Program-made: the position numbers and the translations under genes
DNA from: Bacteriovoracaceae bacterium UBA4096
GTDB lineage: Bacteria; Bdellovibrionota; Bacteriovoracia; Bacteriovoracales; Bacteriovoracaceae
DNA length: 64,000 nt
Assembly (NCBI GenBank): GCA_002381945.1
Contig: DFXY01000035.1
Location: 19,845-83,844 of the forward strand
Direction: 5' to 3'
Notes under the pieces: model-generated
What the model saw: the letters and a program-made list of their open reading frames with translations, nothing else
What the model was told of the DNA's origin: nothing
The model's database searches: none
Shown here: positions 15,936 to 24,369 of the stretch, piece after piece
Layout: every line of letters begins with the position of its first letter
Numbering within the stretch: the stretch's first letter is position 1

Positions 15936-18012
15936 TCTTCAATCCTGCATAAAGCTGCCGGCCCTGGAGCGGTCCCCATGTATGGGCAACATCAAAGTCC
16001 CCATTGCTATTAAAATAAAGAGGGGATTCTGTTTGCGTATAATCGAAAAGGTTTTTTGCTCCAAAGTAGAGGTTGGTTTGCTTATTCAGCTCATAGGACA
16101 CATTTACATCGACGGTAAAGAATTGAGGTGAGTATCTATCTTTCTTGGAACCAGGATTTGTCCCATCAAAAGTGTTGTAGTGATCCTCATAACCGTAATC
16201 ATGCAAATCTCTTGTTCCTGTCCAGGTCAGAGTTGAATTCACATCCCAGGCCCCCTTATCCCAATCCATGAGTAAACTAACTCTTTCTTCTACCGCTGCT
16301 GTAATGAGAAGCTTTTTATAGCGGTTTTGATAAAAGTATTTTTCCGCCACAATTCCAAGTTTAAGTTCTGGGGTTACTTTATAACCGAATGAAGCATCCA
16401 CATTGGCCACTTCCACGTCTTTATCATCCAGATTTATTAGAACTGGTGTCGTGCCGGTGTTATCAACAAATGCTATGTCTTTAACTTTTGTCCAGGCACC
16501 ACTTAATGTTGTCGTACTCTTTTCACCGTTTCTATTGAGTGAATAGGTAAAAGAATCACTAGTTTCTAATTTTTCGATATCCATATCGAAACCATCGTCT
16601 AACAGACCATGCTCTGATTCAAAAAAAGTAAGTGGCGAACGATATCCCTTCCCATAAGCAAAACGCGAATCAAGACCCGGGTTATGTCTCCAAAGGATAT
16701 GTACTCTGGGAGCGATTATCACATCATCAATTTCATTTTTTTTGACATCCTTATCAGTAAAATCCGTGACGATTTGGTTCAATCTGAGCGCAGAAGAAAC
16801 TTCCAGATTGTCGTTTGGAATCCAGATGTCCTGAATGTACATTCCGGGAGCGTGATAATCAAAACTGTCTGAGTCTCGTCCCTGGAGCTCAAAAAAAGTA
16901 TGCGACTTTGATCTTAGTGTTTCTTTTTTATAATCCAGACCAAGGGTCAAAAGATTGCTTTCATTGGTGTTAATGTTAGTTTTTACATCATAGAATAATG
17001 CCTCATTGGTATTCTTATAATCAGCACCTTCATACCAACTATCCTGTTTTCCCAGTGCATACGATATTGTCGCTCCCAGATTGAGCATACTATTAGTGGC
17101 ATGAGTTAGTTTTAGAGTTCCTTCATTCCTGTCAACATCAATGATTTCTGCAGTAGAACCAGGTGCTCCAATGAATTTCTTCCTGACGTCTCCGTTGATG
17201 AAAGAATTAAAATCAATGGCAGGAGTGGGCTGATTTATCGTCTCAAAGGTCCCATGATTCATTGGCCCTCCGAAGATGTGGGCCCTAAGAGCATTAATCC
17301 TGATATCCATGTTAAGTTTTTCATTAAGATCTTGAGAATATTTTGCCATCAGTGAACGAGTGTCTCTCACTGGAATTTCATTGATTCCATTATTGTCCTT
17401 GTCCCATTGTCCTTGCTTTGAATATTGGCCTGCCAAAGTTGTTCTTCTTTTTCCGTTATCTCCTACGGCCGTTGTGACGACCGTTAGATTTTTATAGTCA
17501 TTGTTTCCACCTGAAACATCGATAATGGTTTTATTTTCCTTCGCCTTTAGAGTTACGACATTAATAACACCACCAATGGCTTCCGGTGCAGATAGAGAAG
17601 CTCCAGGTCCGCGAGAGACTTCAAGTGAGGCAATTCCTAATGTTCCAAGTGACTCGAACCCATAATAGCTTGATACAGTTGAGTGAAGGGGAACCTCATC
17701 CACTAGAACTGTGGTGTATTCACCTCTCAAGCCATTGATCTGAACCCTCTTTATGCCACAAATTGAACATCCATTAAGAACTTGAAGGCCTGGTTCCTGC
17801 TCTATGGCCTGAACTAGATTTTGTGCGTTTTTCTTTTGAATTTTTTCAGCGGTAACGACTTCGGTTTTCACAATTGAATCTTTTAACTGCCCTGTTCTTT
17901 TTAGATTTTCGTTGATATCGCTTACCTCAACTGCTTCAAGTTCTTCGGGGCTACTCTGCCCTTGTGGAATAGAAAAAAGAATGAATAAGATTAAAAGGAG
18001 TGATATCTTCAT
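15925..18012 (-). CDS. TonB-dependent outer-membrane receptor with CxxC in the plug
   Basis: 695 residues with a 20-residue signal peptide. The plug domain is at about 38-155: SIVKTEVVTAEKIQKK, VQINGLRGEYTTVLVDEVPL, LEVSRGPGASLSAPEAIGGVINVVT. The rest is a 22-strand-type barrel ending LKSVF with C-terminal Phe. A NGCSICGIKRV segment (80-90) puts a Cys82/Cys85 pair at the tip of the plug, seen in a subset of receptors. Substrates of this family include siderophores, cobalamin, haem, copper and glycans; the substrate here is unknown. It overlaps the downstream thioredoxin-like gene. No Fur box was recognised in the 200 bp upstream. Confidence 0.93.
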   Translation of the reverse strand: MKISLLLILFILFSIPQGQSSPEELEAVEVSDINENLKRTGQLKDSIVKTEVVTAEKIQKKNAQNLVQAIEQEPGLQVLNGCSICGIKRVQINGLRGEYTTVLVDEVPLHSTVSSYYGFESLGTLGIASLEVSRGPGASLSAPEAIGGVINVVTLKAKENKTIIDVSGGNNDYKNLTVVTTAVGDNGKRRTTLAGQYSKQGQWDKDNNGINEIPVRDTRSLMAKYSQDLNEKLNMDIRINALRAHIFGGPMNHGTFETINQPTPAIDFNSFINGDVRKKFIGAPGSTAEIIDVDRNEGTLKLTHATNSMLNLGATISYALGKQDSWYEGADYKNTNEALFYDVKTNINTNESNLLTLGLDYKKETLRSKSHTFFELQGRDSDSFDYHAPGMYIQDIWIPNDNLEVSSALRLNQIVTDFTDKDVKKNEIDDVIIAPRVHILWRHNPGLDSRFAYGKGYRSPLTFFESEHGLLDDGFDMDIEKLETSDSFTYSLNRNGEKSTTTLSGAWTKVKDIAFVDNTGTTPVLINLDDKDVEVANVDASFGYKVTPELKLGIVAEKYFYQNRYKKLLITAAVEERVSLLMDWDKGAWDVNSTLTWTGTRDLHDYGYEDHYNTFDGTNPGSKKDRYSPQFFTVDVNVSYELNKQTNLYFGAKNLFDYTQTESPLYFNSNGDFDVAHTWGPLQGRQLYAGLKSVF

Positions 18013-18212
18013 TGGTTTAGTATCCTAAGTAGTTAATTTTACTATGTGTTTAAACTGACTTACAATTGTTTGGCATACAGTACATATTTGAGTTGTTTTT
18101 GTAAATGATCTTTGGTCAACTTTAAATGGAGGCCTTGGCGAGCTTCGATCAAAGGAGACTTTTTAAAGAAGAATTCCTACAATCAGCTCAAAAACACTTT
18201 TCTGGATGGTTT

Positions 18213-19478
18213 ATGGATAAGCTTATTGTCGAAGGTCCTTGCACTCTAAAGGGGTCTGTACAAATATCATCAGCAAAAAACGCCACACTTCCTATCTTGG
18301 TGGCGACTTTATTATGCCCATACCCTGTGACTTTCGATTTCATCCCTGAGCTTATGGATGTGGGAACTATTCTGAAGCTATTGCAAAGCATGGGAGTGAA
18401 GGTCACTAAAAATGGAAGTCAGACTATTGTCGATGCTTCTCATTTAAATAATCAACACGCAGATTACGCCTTGGTCAAAACTATGCGAGCTTCAGTTTTG
18501 GTTTTAGGACCTCTTCTTGCTCGTTATGGAGTGGCCTCAGTTTCTCTTCCAGGAGGGTGCGCTATTGGTGCCCGTCCGGTTGATATTCATCTTATGGGGA
18601 TGGAGAAATTGGGAGCTGAAATTGAAATTGAAAACGGTTACATCAAAGCCCATTGTAAAAAATTAAAAGGCGCAACCATTACACTTCCGTTTCCGAGTGT
18701 CGGGGCCACGGAAAATCTCATCATGGCGGCCGTCTTAGCGGAAGGAACTACTATAATTGAGAATGCTGCCATGGAGCCTGAGATTGATGATCTGGCCGAT
18801 TTTCTTATTGCTCAAGGTGTGAAGATTGAAGGAGCTGGGACTTCTCACATTACTGTTCATGGAATGGATATTAATCAGCTTAAGGCCCCTGCTAAACCTT
18901 ACCGGGTCATTGGTGATCGTATTGAAGCTGCGACGTTTATCATTGCCGCCATTATGAGCGAGGGTGAAGTGAGAGTTGAGGGATTTAATCCAAAGCATCT
19001 GACTTATGTGCTTGAGACCTTAACCAAGATGGGAGCAAGTCTGGAAGTGGGAGAGGATTTTGTTTTAGTAAAAAAATCGAATCGCCTTAAAGGTGCAATC
19101 ATAGAAACGGCTCCTTATCCTGGATTCCCTACCGATGTTCAGGCCCAGATGATGGCCCTTATGAGTGTGGTTGAAGGTAACTCGGTTGTGACTGAAACTA
19201 TTTTTGAAAACCGCTTTATGCACGTGCCAGAAATGGGACGAATGGGGTCAAAAGTAACGCTTAAAGGAAATTCGGCCTTAATTGAAGGAGTTGCTGACTT
19301 AAGTGGGGCACCTGTTATGTGTACCGATTTAAGGGCCTCTGCTGCTTTGATTCTTTGTGCTCTGATTGCTAGCGGAGAAAGTGAAATTCAGCGTGTCTAC
19401 CATCTTGATCGAGGCTATGAGAAAATTGATGAGAAGCTCACTAAGCTTGGAGCAAAAATTAAAAGAGTGAAGGGTTAA
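18213..19478 (+). CDS. murA: UDP-N-acetylglucosamine 1-carboxyvinyltransferase
   Basis: 421 residues from ATG 18213, matching family length (E. coli 419); a longer frame from 18126 adds 29 residues unlike MurA. It catalyses the first committed step of peptidoglycan synthesis, transferring enolpyruvate from PEP to UDP-GlcNAc. The N-terminus MDKLIVEGPCTLKGSVQISSAKNA carries the substrate Lys/Asn, and the catalytic Cys is Cys116 in GGCAIGARPVD, so the fosfomycin-target cysteine is kept. RASAALILCALIASGESEI closes the second lobe. It is followed after 1 bp by a HIT hydrolase. Confidence 0.97.
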   Translation: MDKLIVEGPCTLKGSVQISSAKNATLPILVATLLCPYPVTFDFIPELMDVGTILKLLQSMGVKVTKNGSQTIVDASHLNNQHADYALVKTMRASVLVLGPLLARYGVASVSLPGGCAIGARPVDIHLMGMEKLGAEIEIENGYIKAHCKKLKGATITLPFPSVGATENLIMAAVLAEGTTIIENAAMEPEIDDLADFLIAQGVKIEGAGTSHITVHGMDINQLKAPAKPYRVIGDRIEAATFIIAAIMSEGEVRVEGFNPKHLTYVLETLTKMGASLEVGEDFVLVKKSNRLKGAIIETAPYPGFPTDVQAQMMALMSVVEGNSVVTETIFENRFMHVPEMGRMGSKVTLKGNSALIEGVADLSGAPVMCTDLRASAALILCALIASGESEIQRVYHLDRGYEKIDEKLTKLGAKIKRVKG

Positions 19479-19479
19479 T

Positions 19480-19824
19480 ATGAGTGACTGCATTTTTTGT
19501 AAAATCATTGAAGGTAAAATTCCCTCAACCAAAATATTTGAAAATGCTCATGTGATTGGATTTAAGGATCTTCGACCTCAGGCCGCGATTCATCAGCTCT
19601 TCATTCATAAAAGACATTCAAATGATATTAATGAGCTCTCTAAAAATGATCCTACCCAGTTGGTGGATCTGTTTGAAGCGATGAGGCTTTATTCTGAGGA
19701 AGAAGGTTTAACCAAAGATGGCTTTAGGGTTGTGACGAATCTGGGACCAAATGCAGGGCAGACGGTTTTCCATACTCATTTTCACTTGCTAGCAGGTGAG
19801 CCTTTGGGCCATTTTGGTTCTTAG
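19480..19824 (+). CDS. HIT-family nucleoside phosphoramidase/hydrolase (HinT type)
   Basis: 114 residues. The N-terminal CIFCKIIEGKIP and the histidine triad HTHFHLLAG (His98, His100, His102) define the HINT branch, which hydrolyses aminoacyl-AMP and nucleoside phosphoramidates. It retains Cys4 and Cys7, which bind zinc in some homologues. It starts 1 bp after murA and so is probably cotranscribed; its stop overlaps by 4 bp the end of the convergent gene. Confidence 0.95.
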   Translation: MSDCIFCKIIEGKIPSTKIFENAHVIGFKDLRPQAAIHQLFIHKRHSNDINELSKNDPTQLVDLFEAMRLYSEEEGLTKDGFRVVTNLGPNAGQTVFHTHFHLLAGEPLGHFGS

Positions 19825-20591
19825 TTCTGTAGGCCATTGAAAAGACCGGCCAGCAATGTTCTTTGTAATTGATTAAGCTGAGCGGTTCTTGCCATAAAGA
19901 TAATCGGGCTTCTTTCAATCTGTGTAGTTGCTACAAACTGACCTTTAACTGAATTAAATTCTGTGACTTCGAAAACATCATGAAACTTTTCAAGGTAGTT
20001 CTGCATAAGTTCTTTTTCCTTAGCAGAACCTTGCTGGAAATTGGCCTTTTTAGAACCTGAAAGAAGAGCTTGAGTTAATTTAGGTCTTTCTTTCTTTTCG
20101 TTATTCTCATCTTTTTCTTCTGTTGCAATGATGTCATTGAAAAGAATCGTAAGATCAGTGGCACCAATATTTCGTTTCATCCAGTACCAGAGTTCTTCAA
20201 AAAAACTTAGGCGATCTTTTTTCCAAAGATCCCGGAAATGATTGGTGAGTTTATAGAGATTCTCAATCGAATTGAAGTTTTGATGCATTGTCCAGCGATT
20301 TGAAATTTTAAGATAAAGATCTTTGCATTGTTGGGCCGGCATGGTTTCAAAGGATGACAGGGAAATATTCTCGTCCTGAGCATCCAGAATAGGGTAGTGG
20401 GCCTTTTCTTTTTCCAGTATTCCGACGAGGGAGCTGAAATGTTCATTATCATGAATGAAAAGTGCCTGGAGGTTTTGATCCGGCAAATCTGTCACATCAA
20501 TAATCTTGGATTCCAATGAATTTTGCTGCCAATCAAGCTCCTTAATAAGCACCTGACTAGAAGAACGGACAAAACCGAGTGAAATAATCAT
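19821..20591 (-). CDS. Cytosolic protein of unknown function
   Basis: 256 residues from ATG 20589-20591, chosen because AAGGAAGG lies 7 bases upstream; a start seven codons earlier lacks this. No signal peptide. The first 90 residues alternate strands and helices (IISLGFVRSSSQVLI, NLQALFIHDNEHFSSLVGIL) somewhat like a receiver fold but without its acidic pocket. Next comes a helical region with many aromatics (FFEELWYWMKRNIGATDL), and then an alpha/beta C-terminal part (VKGQFVATTQIERSPIIFMARTAQL). No family recognised. Confidence 0.55.
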   Translation of the reverse strand: MIISLGFVRSSSQVLIKELDWQQNSLESKIIDVTDLPDQNLQALFIHDNEHFSSLVGILEKEKAHYPILDAQDENISLSSFETMPAQQCKDLYLKISNRWTMHQNFNSIENLYKLTNHFRDLWKKDRLSFFEELWYWMKRNIGATDLTILFNDIIATEEKDENNEKKERPKLTQALLSGSKKANFQQGSAKEKELMQNYLEKFHDVFEVTEFNSVKGQFVATTQIERSPIIFMARTAQLNQLQRTLLAGLFNGLQN

Positions 20592-20651
20592 GCAAAACCT
20601 TCCTTTGAACAATGCATTCTAACAAACGCAACTTTAAGTTACAATGGACTC

Positions 20652-21293
20652 ATGGTGCAGCAATGGTGCTTTTTCTTCATCCTTTTACTCTTTGGCAGGT
20701 CTGGACTTGCCCAGGATGAGCGTTATTACCGCCAAATCCTGACTGGTGAGTTACCTAAGTTAAATTTAGAGGTCAAAGAAGCACCTATTGGACAATTTAA
20801 TGTCCTTGGTTCCAATTATAAAATTGATCTTAATGATGACCAGATTGAAGAAACTATTCAACCTCAAAAACGAGACGGTGTTGATTGGCTGGAAATCAGA
20901 AACTCTTCTGAAACCAAAGTGTTCGAAGCTAAGCTTCTGGCCATGGGTGCTCACAGCAAAATTTATAAAATTAGGCTGGTTCAGATTTCTAAAAACGTCA
21001 GGGCCCTGATCATCTTTTTAGATGAGGGAGTCACTTCCGGAAAAAGATTTGAGTCCACCGGCCGGTTTTATGTTCTTAGTTTTGAGAATAATGACTTTTC
21101 AACCATGTCTTTAGTTGAAGGTCCTCACTTCTATCACGAGAAACAGGCCCAGCGGGAACAATACTGGCGACGGGATTATGCTGTTAATGTCTTTGATGTT
21201 GATGGAGATGGGGCCCGTGAAATCACTGTGCAGTATAATCACATCCAAAGAATTATGAAATATATCGGTAGAGGAGTATGGAAGAGGTTTTAA
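20652..21293 (+). CDS. Secreted protein with two EF-hand-like calcium loops
   Basis: 213 residues with a 20-residue signal peptide ending GLAQ. Two Asp-rich loops stand out: DLNDDQIEE (59-67) and DVDGDGARE (182-190). Both follow the DxDxDGxxE pattern of EF-hand/FG-GAP calcium loops, one at each end of a predicted beta-rich domain. It probably binds calcium outside the cytoplasm. No enzymatic motif. ATG 20652 lies about 7 bp past a TACAAT hexamer, so the mRNA may be nearly leaderless. The 3' end overlaps the convergent gene by 4 bp. Confidence 0.65.
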   Translation: MVQQWCFFFILLLFGRSGLAQDERYYRQILTGELPKLNLEVKEAPIGQFNVLGSNYKIDLNDDQIEETIQPQKRDGVDWLEIRNSSETKVFEAKLLAMGAHSKIYKIRLVQISKNVRALIIFLDEGVTSGKRFESTGRFYVLSFENNDFSTMSLVEGPHFYHEKQAQREQYWRRDYAVNVFDVDGDGAREITVQYNHIQRIMKYIGRGVWKRF

Positions 21294-21709
21294 GAAACTT
21301 TTCTAATTTTCTCTTCACTTTTTCTTTCACGTTCTTTGCGATATTTCTCAAGCACTTCAATATTTGAAGCACTTTCCTGTGAAGCTTTTTTCTTGAAGTG
21401 ACTCATAACTAAAAACCAGACAACCAGAGGTAATCCAAAAATGATGGAAATGCCAAAAATGGTACTAATGTTTAAAGGTTGTTCCGGAACGATTTCAGTT
21501 GCTGGTGCCTGCTTGGCCATGTTCTTCTTCTTGGCCTCAAGCTTACTAAGATCCTGTTCCAGATTATAGAGTGATTCAGTTCCTTGAGGCAGTACTTGAG
21601 GTTGGTCGATTTCAATTCCCACAAAATCCTCTACGGCCGGCTTTCTACCTTGCGCGAAGGAAGTTGTTGTAATGATAAGCAAGACAAAGCCAAGTGTACG
21701 AAAACCCAT
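21290..21709 (-). CDS. Single-span membrane protein with signal peptide
   Basis: 139 residues: signal peptide 1-19 (TTTSFAQ), a periplasmic part with a short coiled coil (ESLYNLEQDLSKLEAKKKNMAKQ is within 44-66), one transmembrane helix (about 80-102) and a short, highly charged cytosolic tail. AGGAG lies 9 bases before the ATG. No known family; the topology is that of a small anchor or adaptor. Confidence 0.55.
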   Translation of the reverse strand: MGFRTLGFVLLIITTTSFAQGRKPAVEDFVGIEIDQPQVLPQGTESLYNLEQDLSKLEAKKKNMAKQAPATEIVPEQPLNISTIFGISIIFGLPLVVWFLVMSHFKKKASQESASNIEVLEKYRKERERKSEEKIRKVS

Positions 21710-21826
21710 AGTGAAATACTCCTATTGAACCTATCGGTTGAATCAATTCCTATCTTTAACTAAAGATCTGCTCTGAATAACCGATAAAAAAGCGGGTTAT
21801 TCTTTTGATTCTCACAGGTGAGCCAC

Positions 21827-22537
21827 ATGAAGATATTTTTTGTTTTTTCACTTCTCGCTTTTGGTTATGTCTTTTCCCTTTGGAAATGGGGAGGTATGGA
21901 GAAAGCGGTTGTCACCAAATGGGAACAGCAGACTCAGATGGAAAAAAAGGCTTTAGTGCTGGCGAAAGAAAATCGTTTGCTACAAGTAAAGATTTCCGAT
22001 CTTGAGTATCAGATCTCTGAACTTGAATCAAAGAATAAATACTTTGCAGCTCAGGCACAGAGGAAAACCGGTCCGGCGAGAACGATTGCAAGTGTGCCTC
22101 AAACGAATACGAATGATCTGGTTAACTATGAAATTTACAAGTGGACTCCGGAAAAACTACTCGCTATTGGTGAAAAAGAATTTCATTTCAAAAACTATGA
22201 AAAATCTGCTCAGTTCTATAGCGAGCTGATTAACCGTTTTCCAAAACATCAGATCGTCAGTGATCGGGTACTTTTTGGCGCAGGTGTAGCTGCATTTGAA
22301 ACAGGAAAGCGTTTTGACTGGTCAGAAAAGTATCTTGATCGTTTAGTGCAAAATTACCCGCAGTCAGAGTTCTATCGGGGTGCCAAACTTTGGCTTGCCT
22401 TGGCCCAGTATAACCAGGGCGAGCATCAGAAATTTCTTAAAACAGTTGAAGAATTTCGACTTAAATACCGTAATACAGAAGAATGGAAAATATTAAGCAG
22501 GTACTATGAAGACATCTCTTACAAAATTAAGCAGTAG
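21827..22537 (+). CDS. Membrane-anchored coiled-coil/TPR protein (YbgF/CpoB-like layout)
   Basis: 236 residues from ATG 21827, with AGGTGAG just upstream; a GTG nine bases earlier is inside that site. An N-terminal transmembrane segment (1-18) leads into a coiled coil (about 35-70) and then tetratricopeptide-like repeats (KWTPEKLLAIGEKEFHFKNYEKSAQFYSELINRFP is spread over 110-150). This layout is that of the Tol-Pal partner CpoB, but no tol genes are adjacent, so only the architecture is claimed. Its 3' end overlaps the start of the FecR-domain gene by 32 bp. Confidence 0.65.
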   Translation: MKIFFVFSLLAFGYVFSLWKWGGMEKAVVTKWEQQTQMEKKALVLAKENRLLQVKISDLEYQISELESKNKYFAAQAQRKTGPARTIASVPQTNTNDLVNYEIYKWTPEKLLAIGEKEFHFKNYEKSAQFYSELINRFPKHQIVSDRVLFGAGVAAFETGKRFDWSEKYLDRLVQNYPQSEFYRGAKLWLALAQYNQGEHQKFLKTVEEFRLKYRNTEEWKILSRYYEDISYKIKQ

Positions 22538-23492
22538 CCTTTTACTTCTTTCACTTTCCTTATCAGTCTGGGCCAAACCAGTGGCACAGGTTACTGAGAT
22601 ATCAGGGACAGTGTTCATGGTAACTGCCGATGGCAAAACGAGTGCCCTAAAACTTAATCAGCATCTTGAAGAACAGTCGGAGATTATGGTTTCCAGTGGT
22701 TCTTCAATCACTTTGAATGATTATTACGATGCCACTTATCATTTGATCAGTGGATCTCATTTGAAATTTTTCAATAAATCCGTTCAGCTTAAAAAGGGTA
22801 AGACCTGGATACAAGCTTCCAATGCCAAGCATCCACTGGCCCTAACTACTGCCAATGGTTATGTGAATTTCAGCAAGGGCGAATTTATTACAATTTTTGA
22901 TCAGATGACTTCCCGTTCACAGGTTCTGGTCGTTAATGGTGAAGTGGATGTTTCTAATATTCTTGATATGGATATGAAGTACGCTATTCCTGCCGGATCC
23001 TTCACTGTTGTGGATTCTGAAATTGAAAATGGTTCTCCACGTGCTCCCACTAAGATTGGTCTTCAGTCTTTGAACGCTGCTTTGACCGAGTTTAAGCAGT
23101 TACCGGTAGAACTTAAAACAAATGAAGGTCGCTCCATTGCTTCGGTTGAAACTTCTCATCAAGCACCGGTTAAAAAGGGTGAAATCATTTTTATTAAGTC
23201 CCACCGACTTCCAGCTTCGGTTGAGACGGTTCGTAGGAAAAAAGTAAAAAGTCCAAAATTCTCACCGGTGCCAATCAAAATTTATGGTACATCTTGGAAG
23301 AAAGCTGAGGCTTTTACGGCCCCAAGAGCACCAGCGTCAATTCAGTCTGTGGCCCCAAATCTGCCAAAAATAGTGGCCCCAAAGGTGGAAAATGATCCAG
23401 AGTTTGAAAACTCTCTTAAGAAGCAAGCTAGTAAGCAACCTAAGTACTCAAAAGAACTGGAAAAACTTATTGATGATCTGAAGAGTTACTAG
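22506..23492 (+). CDS. Periplasmic FecR-domain protein
   Basis: 328 residues with a signal peptide of about 23 residues (SLSVWA). The FecR-type beta domain occupies about 28-150: VTEISGTVFMVTADGK, EEQSEIMVSSGSSITL, LKKGKTWIQA, VNFSKGEFITIFD and VLVVNGEVDVSN. The C-terminal 120 residues are Pro/Lys-rich and probably disordered (APRAPASIQSV, VAPKVENDPEF). Stand-alone FecR-like proteins of this kind are common in delta-like bacteria, probably as cell-wall-associated proteins. It is cotranscribed with the TPR protein, whose 3' end it overlaps. Confidence 0.7.
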   Translation: MKTSLTKLSSSLLLLSLSLSVWAKPVAQVTEISGTVFMVTADGKTSALKLNQHLEEQSEIMVSSGSSITLNDYYDATYHLISGSHLKFFNKSVQLKKGKTWIQASNAKHPLALTTANGYVNFSKGEFITIFDQMTSRSQVLVVNGEVDVSNILDMDMKYAIPAGSFTVVDSEIENGSPRAPTKIGLQSLNAALTEFKQLPVELKTNEGRSIASVETSHQAPVKKGEIIFIKSHRLPASVETVRRKKVKSPKFSPVPIKIYGTSWKKAEAFTAPRAPASIQSVAPNLPKIVAPKVENDPEFENSLKKQASKQPKYSKELEKLIDDLKSY

Positions 23493-23544
23493 GACTTAGC
23501 ACATCTTTCCAAGCTATTAATTTCACTTTAATAGTTCCTAAGAT

Positions 23545-23566
23545 AACGGGACCTTCTGGCCCGTTT
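23545..23566 (+). terminator. Weak hairpin terminator after the FecR-domain gene
   Basis: A 6-bp stem AACGGG (23545-23550) / CCCGTT (23560-23565) with a 9-nt loop, 53 bp past the stop and followed by only three T. Confidence 0.45.
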
Positions 23567-23634
23567 CAGAAGCAACTAAATAATTAAGATATCTTGAGTT
23601 TTAGTTCCATCTAAACCTGCCTTAATATACGTTC

Positions 23635-24312
23635 ATGGAAAAGAACAGAATGCACGTTACAATTATTGACGACAACAAAGACCTTCTAGATGTTTTATCG
23701 AGTACTCTAGCAGATTCGTTCACTATCGAATCTTTCACAGAGCCTGATAAAGGACTCGATTTCATCCGGAACAACCACACTGATGCGATCCTGCTGGATC
23801 TGCACATACCGGGTAAAGATGGTTTCCAGGTCTACGAAGAGGTAAAAAGGGCAAAGCAAAATCTTCCTGTACTCTTCCTAACTGGTGATTCCGATATCGG
23901 AGCGCGAGTTAAGGGCCTAGAGATTGGGGCAGATGACTTTTTGCTTAAACCTGTTCAAACAGAAGAGCTAGTGGCCCGTATTAGAAATCGGATTTCACTT
24001 TCAAAACGAAATCTTCAAAATAACAAGGTCATTAAGTTCAAAGATCTGGTAATTGATCTCGATGGCCATCAAGTTATCCTAAATAACCAAGCGGTAAGGC
24101 TTACTCCAAAAGAGTACCAACTTCTTCTAGTTCTTTCTCAGAATCCTAATCGAGTCATTCATAAAGATGACCTGATTCATATGCTGTGGAAAGATGTCCA
24201 TGTTGAAGTGAATAATTTAGATACTCACTTCTCGAACCTTCGCAGAAAATTGAAGCCGTTTTCAACCCACATTAAAACGCTCAAGAATCTAGGTTACGTC
24301 CTGCGCATATAG
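23635..24312 (+). CDS. OmpR/PhoB-family response regulator
   Basis: 225 residues. The receiver domain has the acidic pair Asp12-Asp13, the phosphoacceptor Asp55 in ILLDLHIPG, Thr in FLTGDSD and Lys in LLKPV. The winged-helix DNA-binding domain starts near 128 with LTPKEYQLLLVLSQNPNRVIH and ends LKNLGYVLRI. No histidine kinase is adjacent, so it is an orphan regulator in this window. It could regulate guaB just downstream, which is worth noting but not shown. The hairpin in the guaB leader begins 27 bp after its stop and may also be its terminator. ATG 23650 is an alternative start. Confidence 0.93.
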   Translation: MEKNRMHVTIIDDNKDLLDVLSSTLADSFTIESFTEPDKGLDFIRNNHTDAILLDLHIPGKDGFQVYEEVKRAKQNLPVLFLTGDSDIGARVKGLEIGADDFLLKPVQTEELVARIRNRISLSKRNLQNNKVIKFKDLVIDLDGHQVILNNQAVRLTPKEYQLLLVLSQNPNRVIHKDDLIHMLWKDVHVEVNNLDTHFSNLRRKLKPFSTHIKTLKNLGYVLRI

Positions 24313-24338
24313 TTCCCTCTACAAAATTTACGTAAATC

Positions 24339-24367
24339 AGCTATCCTTTGGTAATCAAAGGATAGCT
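24339..24367 (+). promoter_or_regulatory. Leader hairpin holding the guaB ribosome site
   Basis: A perfect 12-bp stem, AGCTATCCTTTG (24339-24350) and CAAAGGATAGCT (24356-24367), with a 5-nt loop ends 2 nt before the guaB ATG at 24370. AAAGGA, the only Shine-Dalgarno candidate for guaB, is inside the 3' arm (24357-24362). The paired form would block ribosome access; it could also act as a terminator for the upstream regulator, since TTTATGTTTT follows. Confidence 0.7.
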
Positions 24368-24369
24368 TT

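Noticed and set aside
18126..18212. Possible 29-residue N-terminal extension of MurA
   Set aside because: ATG 18213 gives the family N-terminus exactly; the extension has no homology and no good ribosome site.
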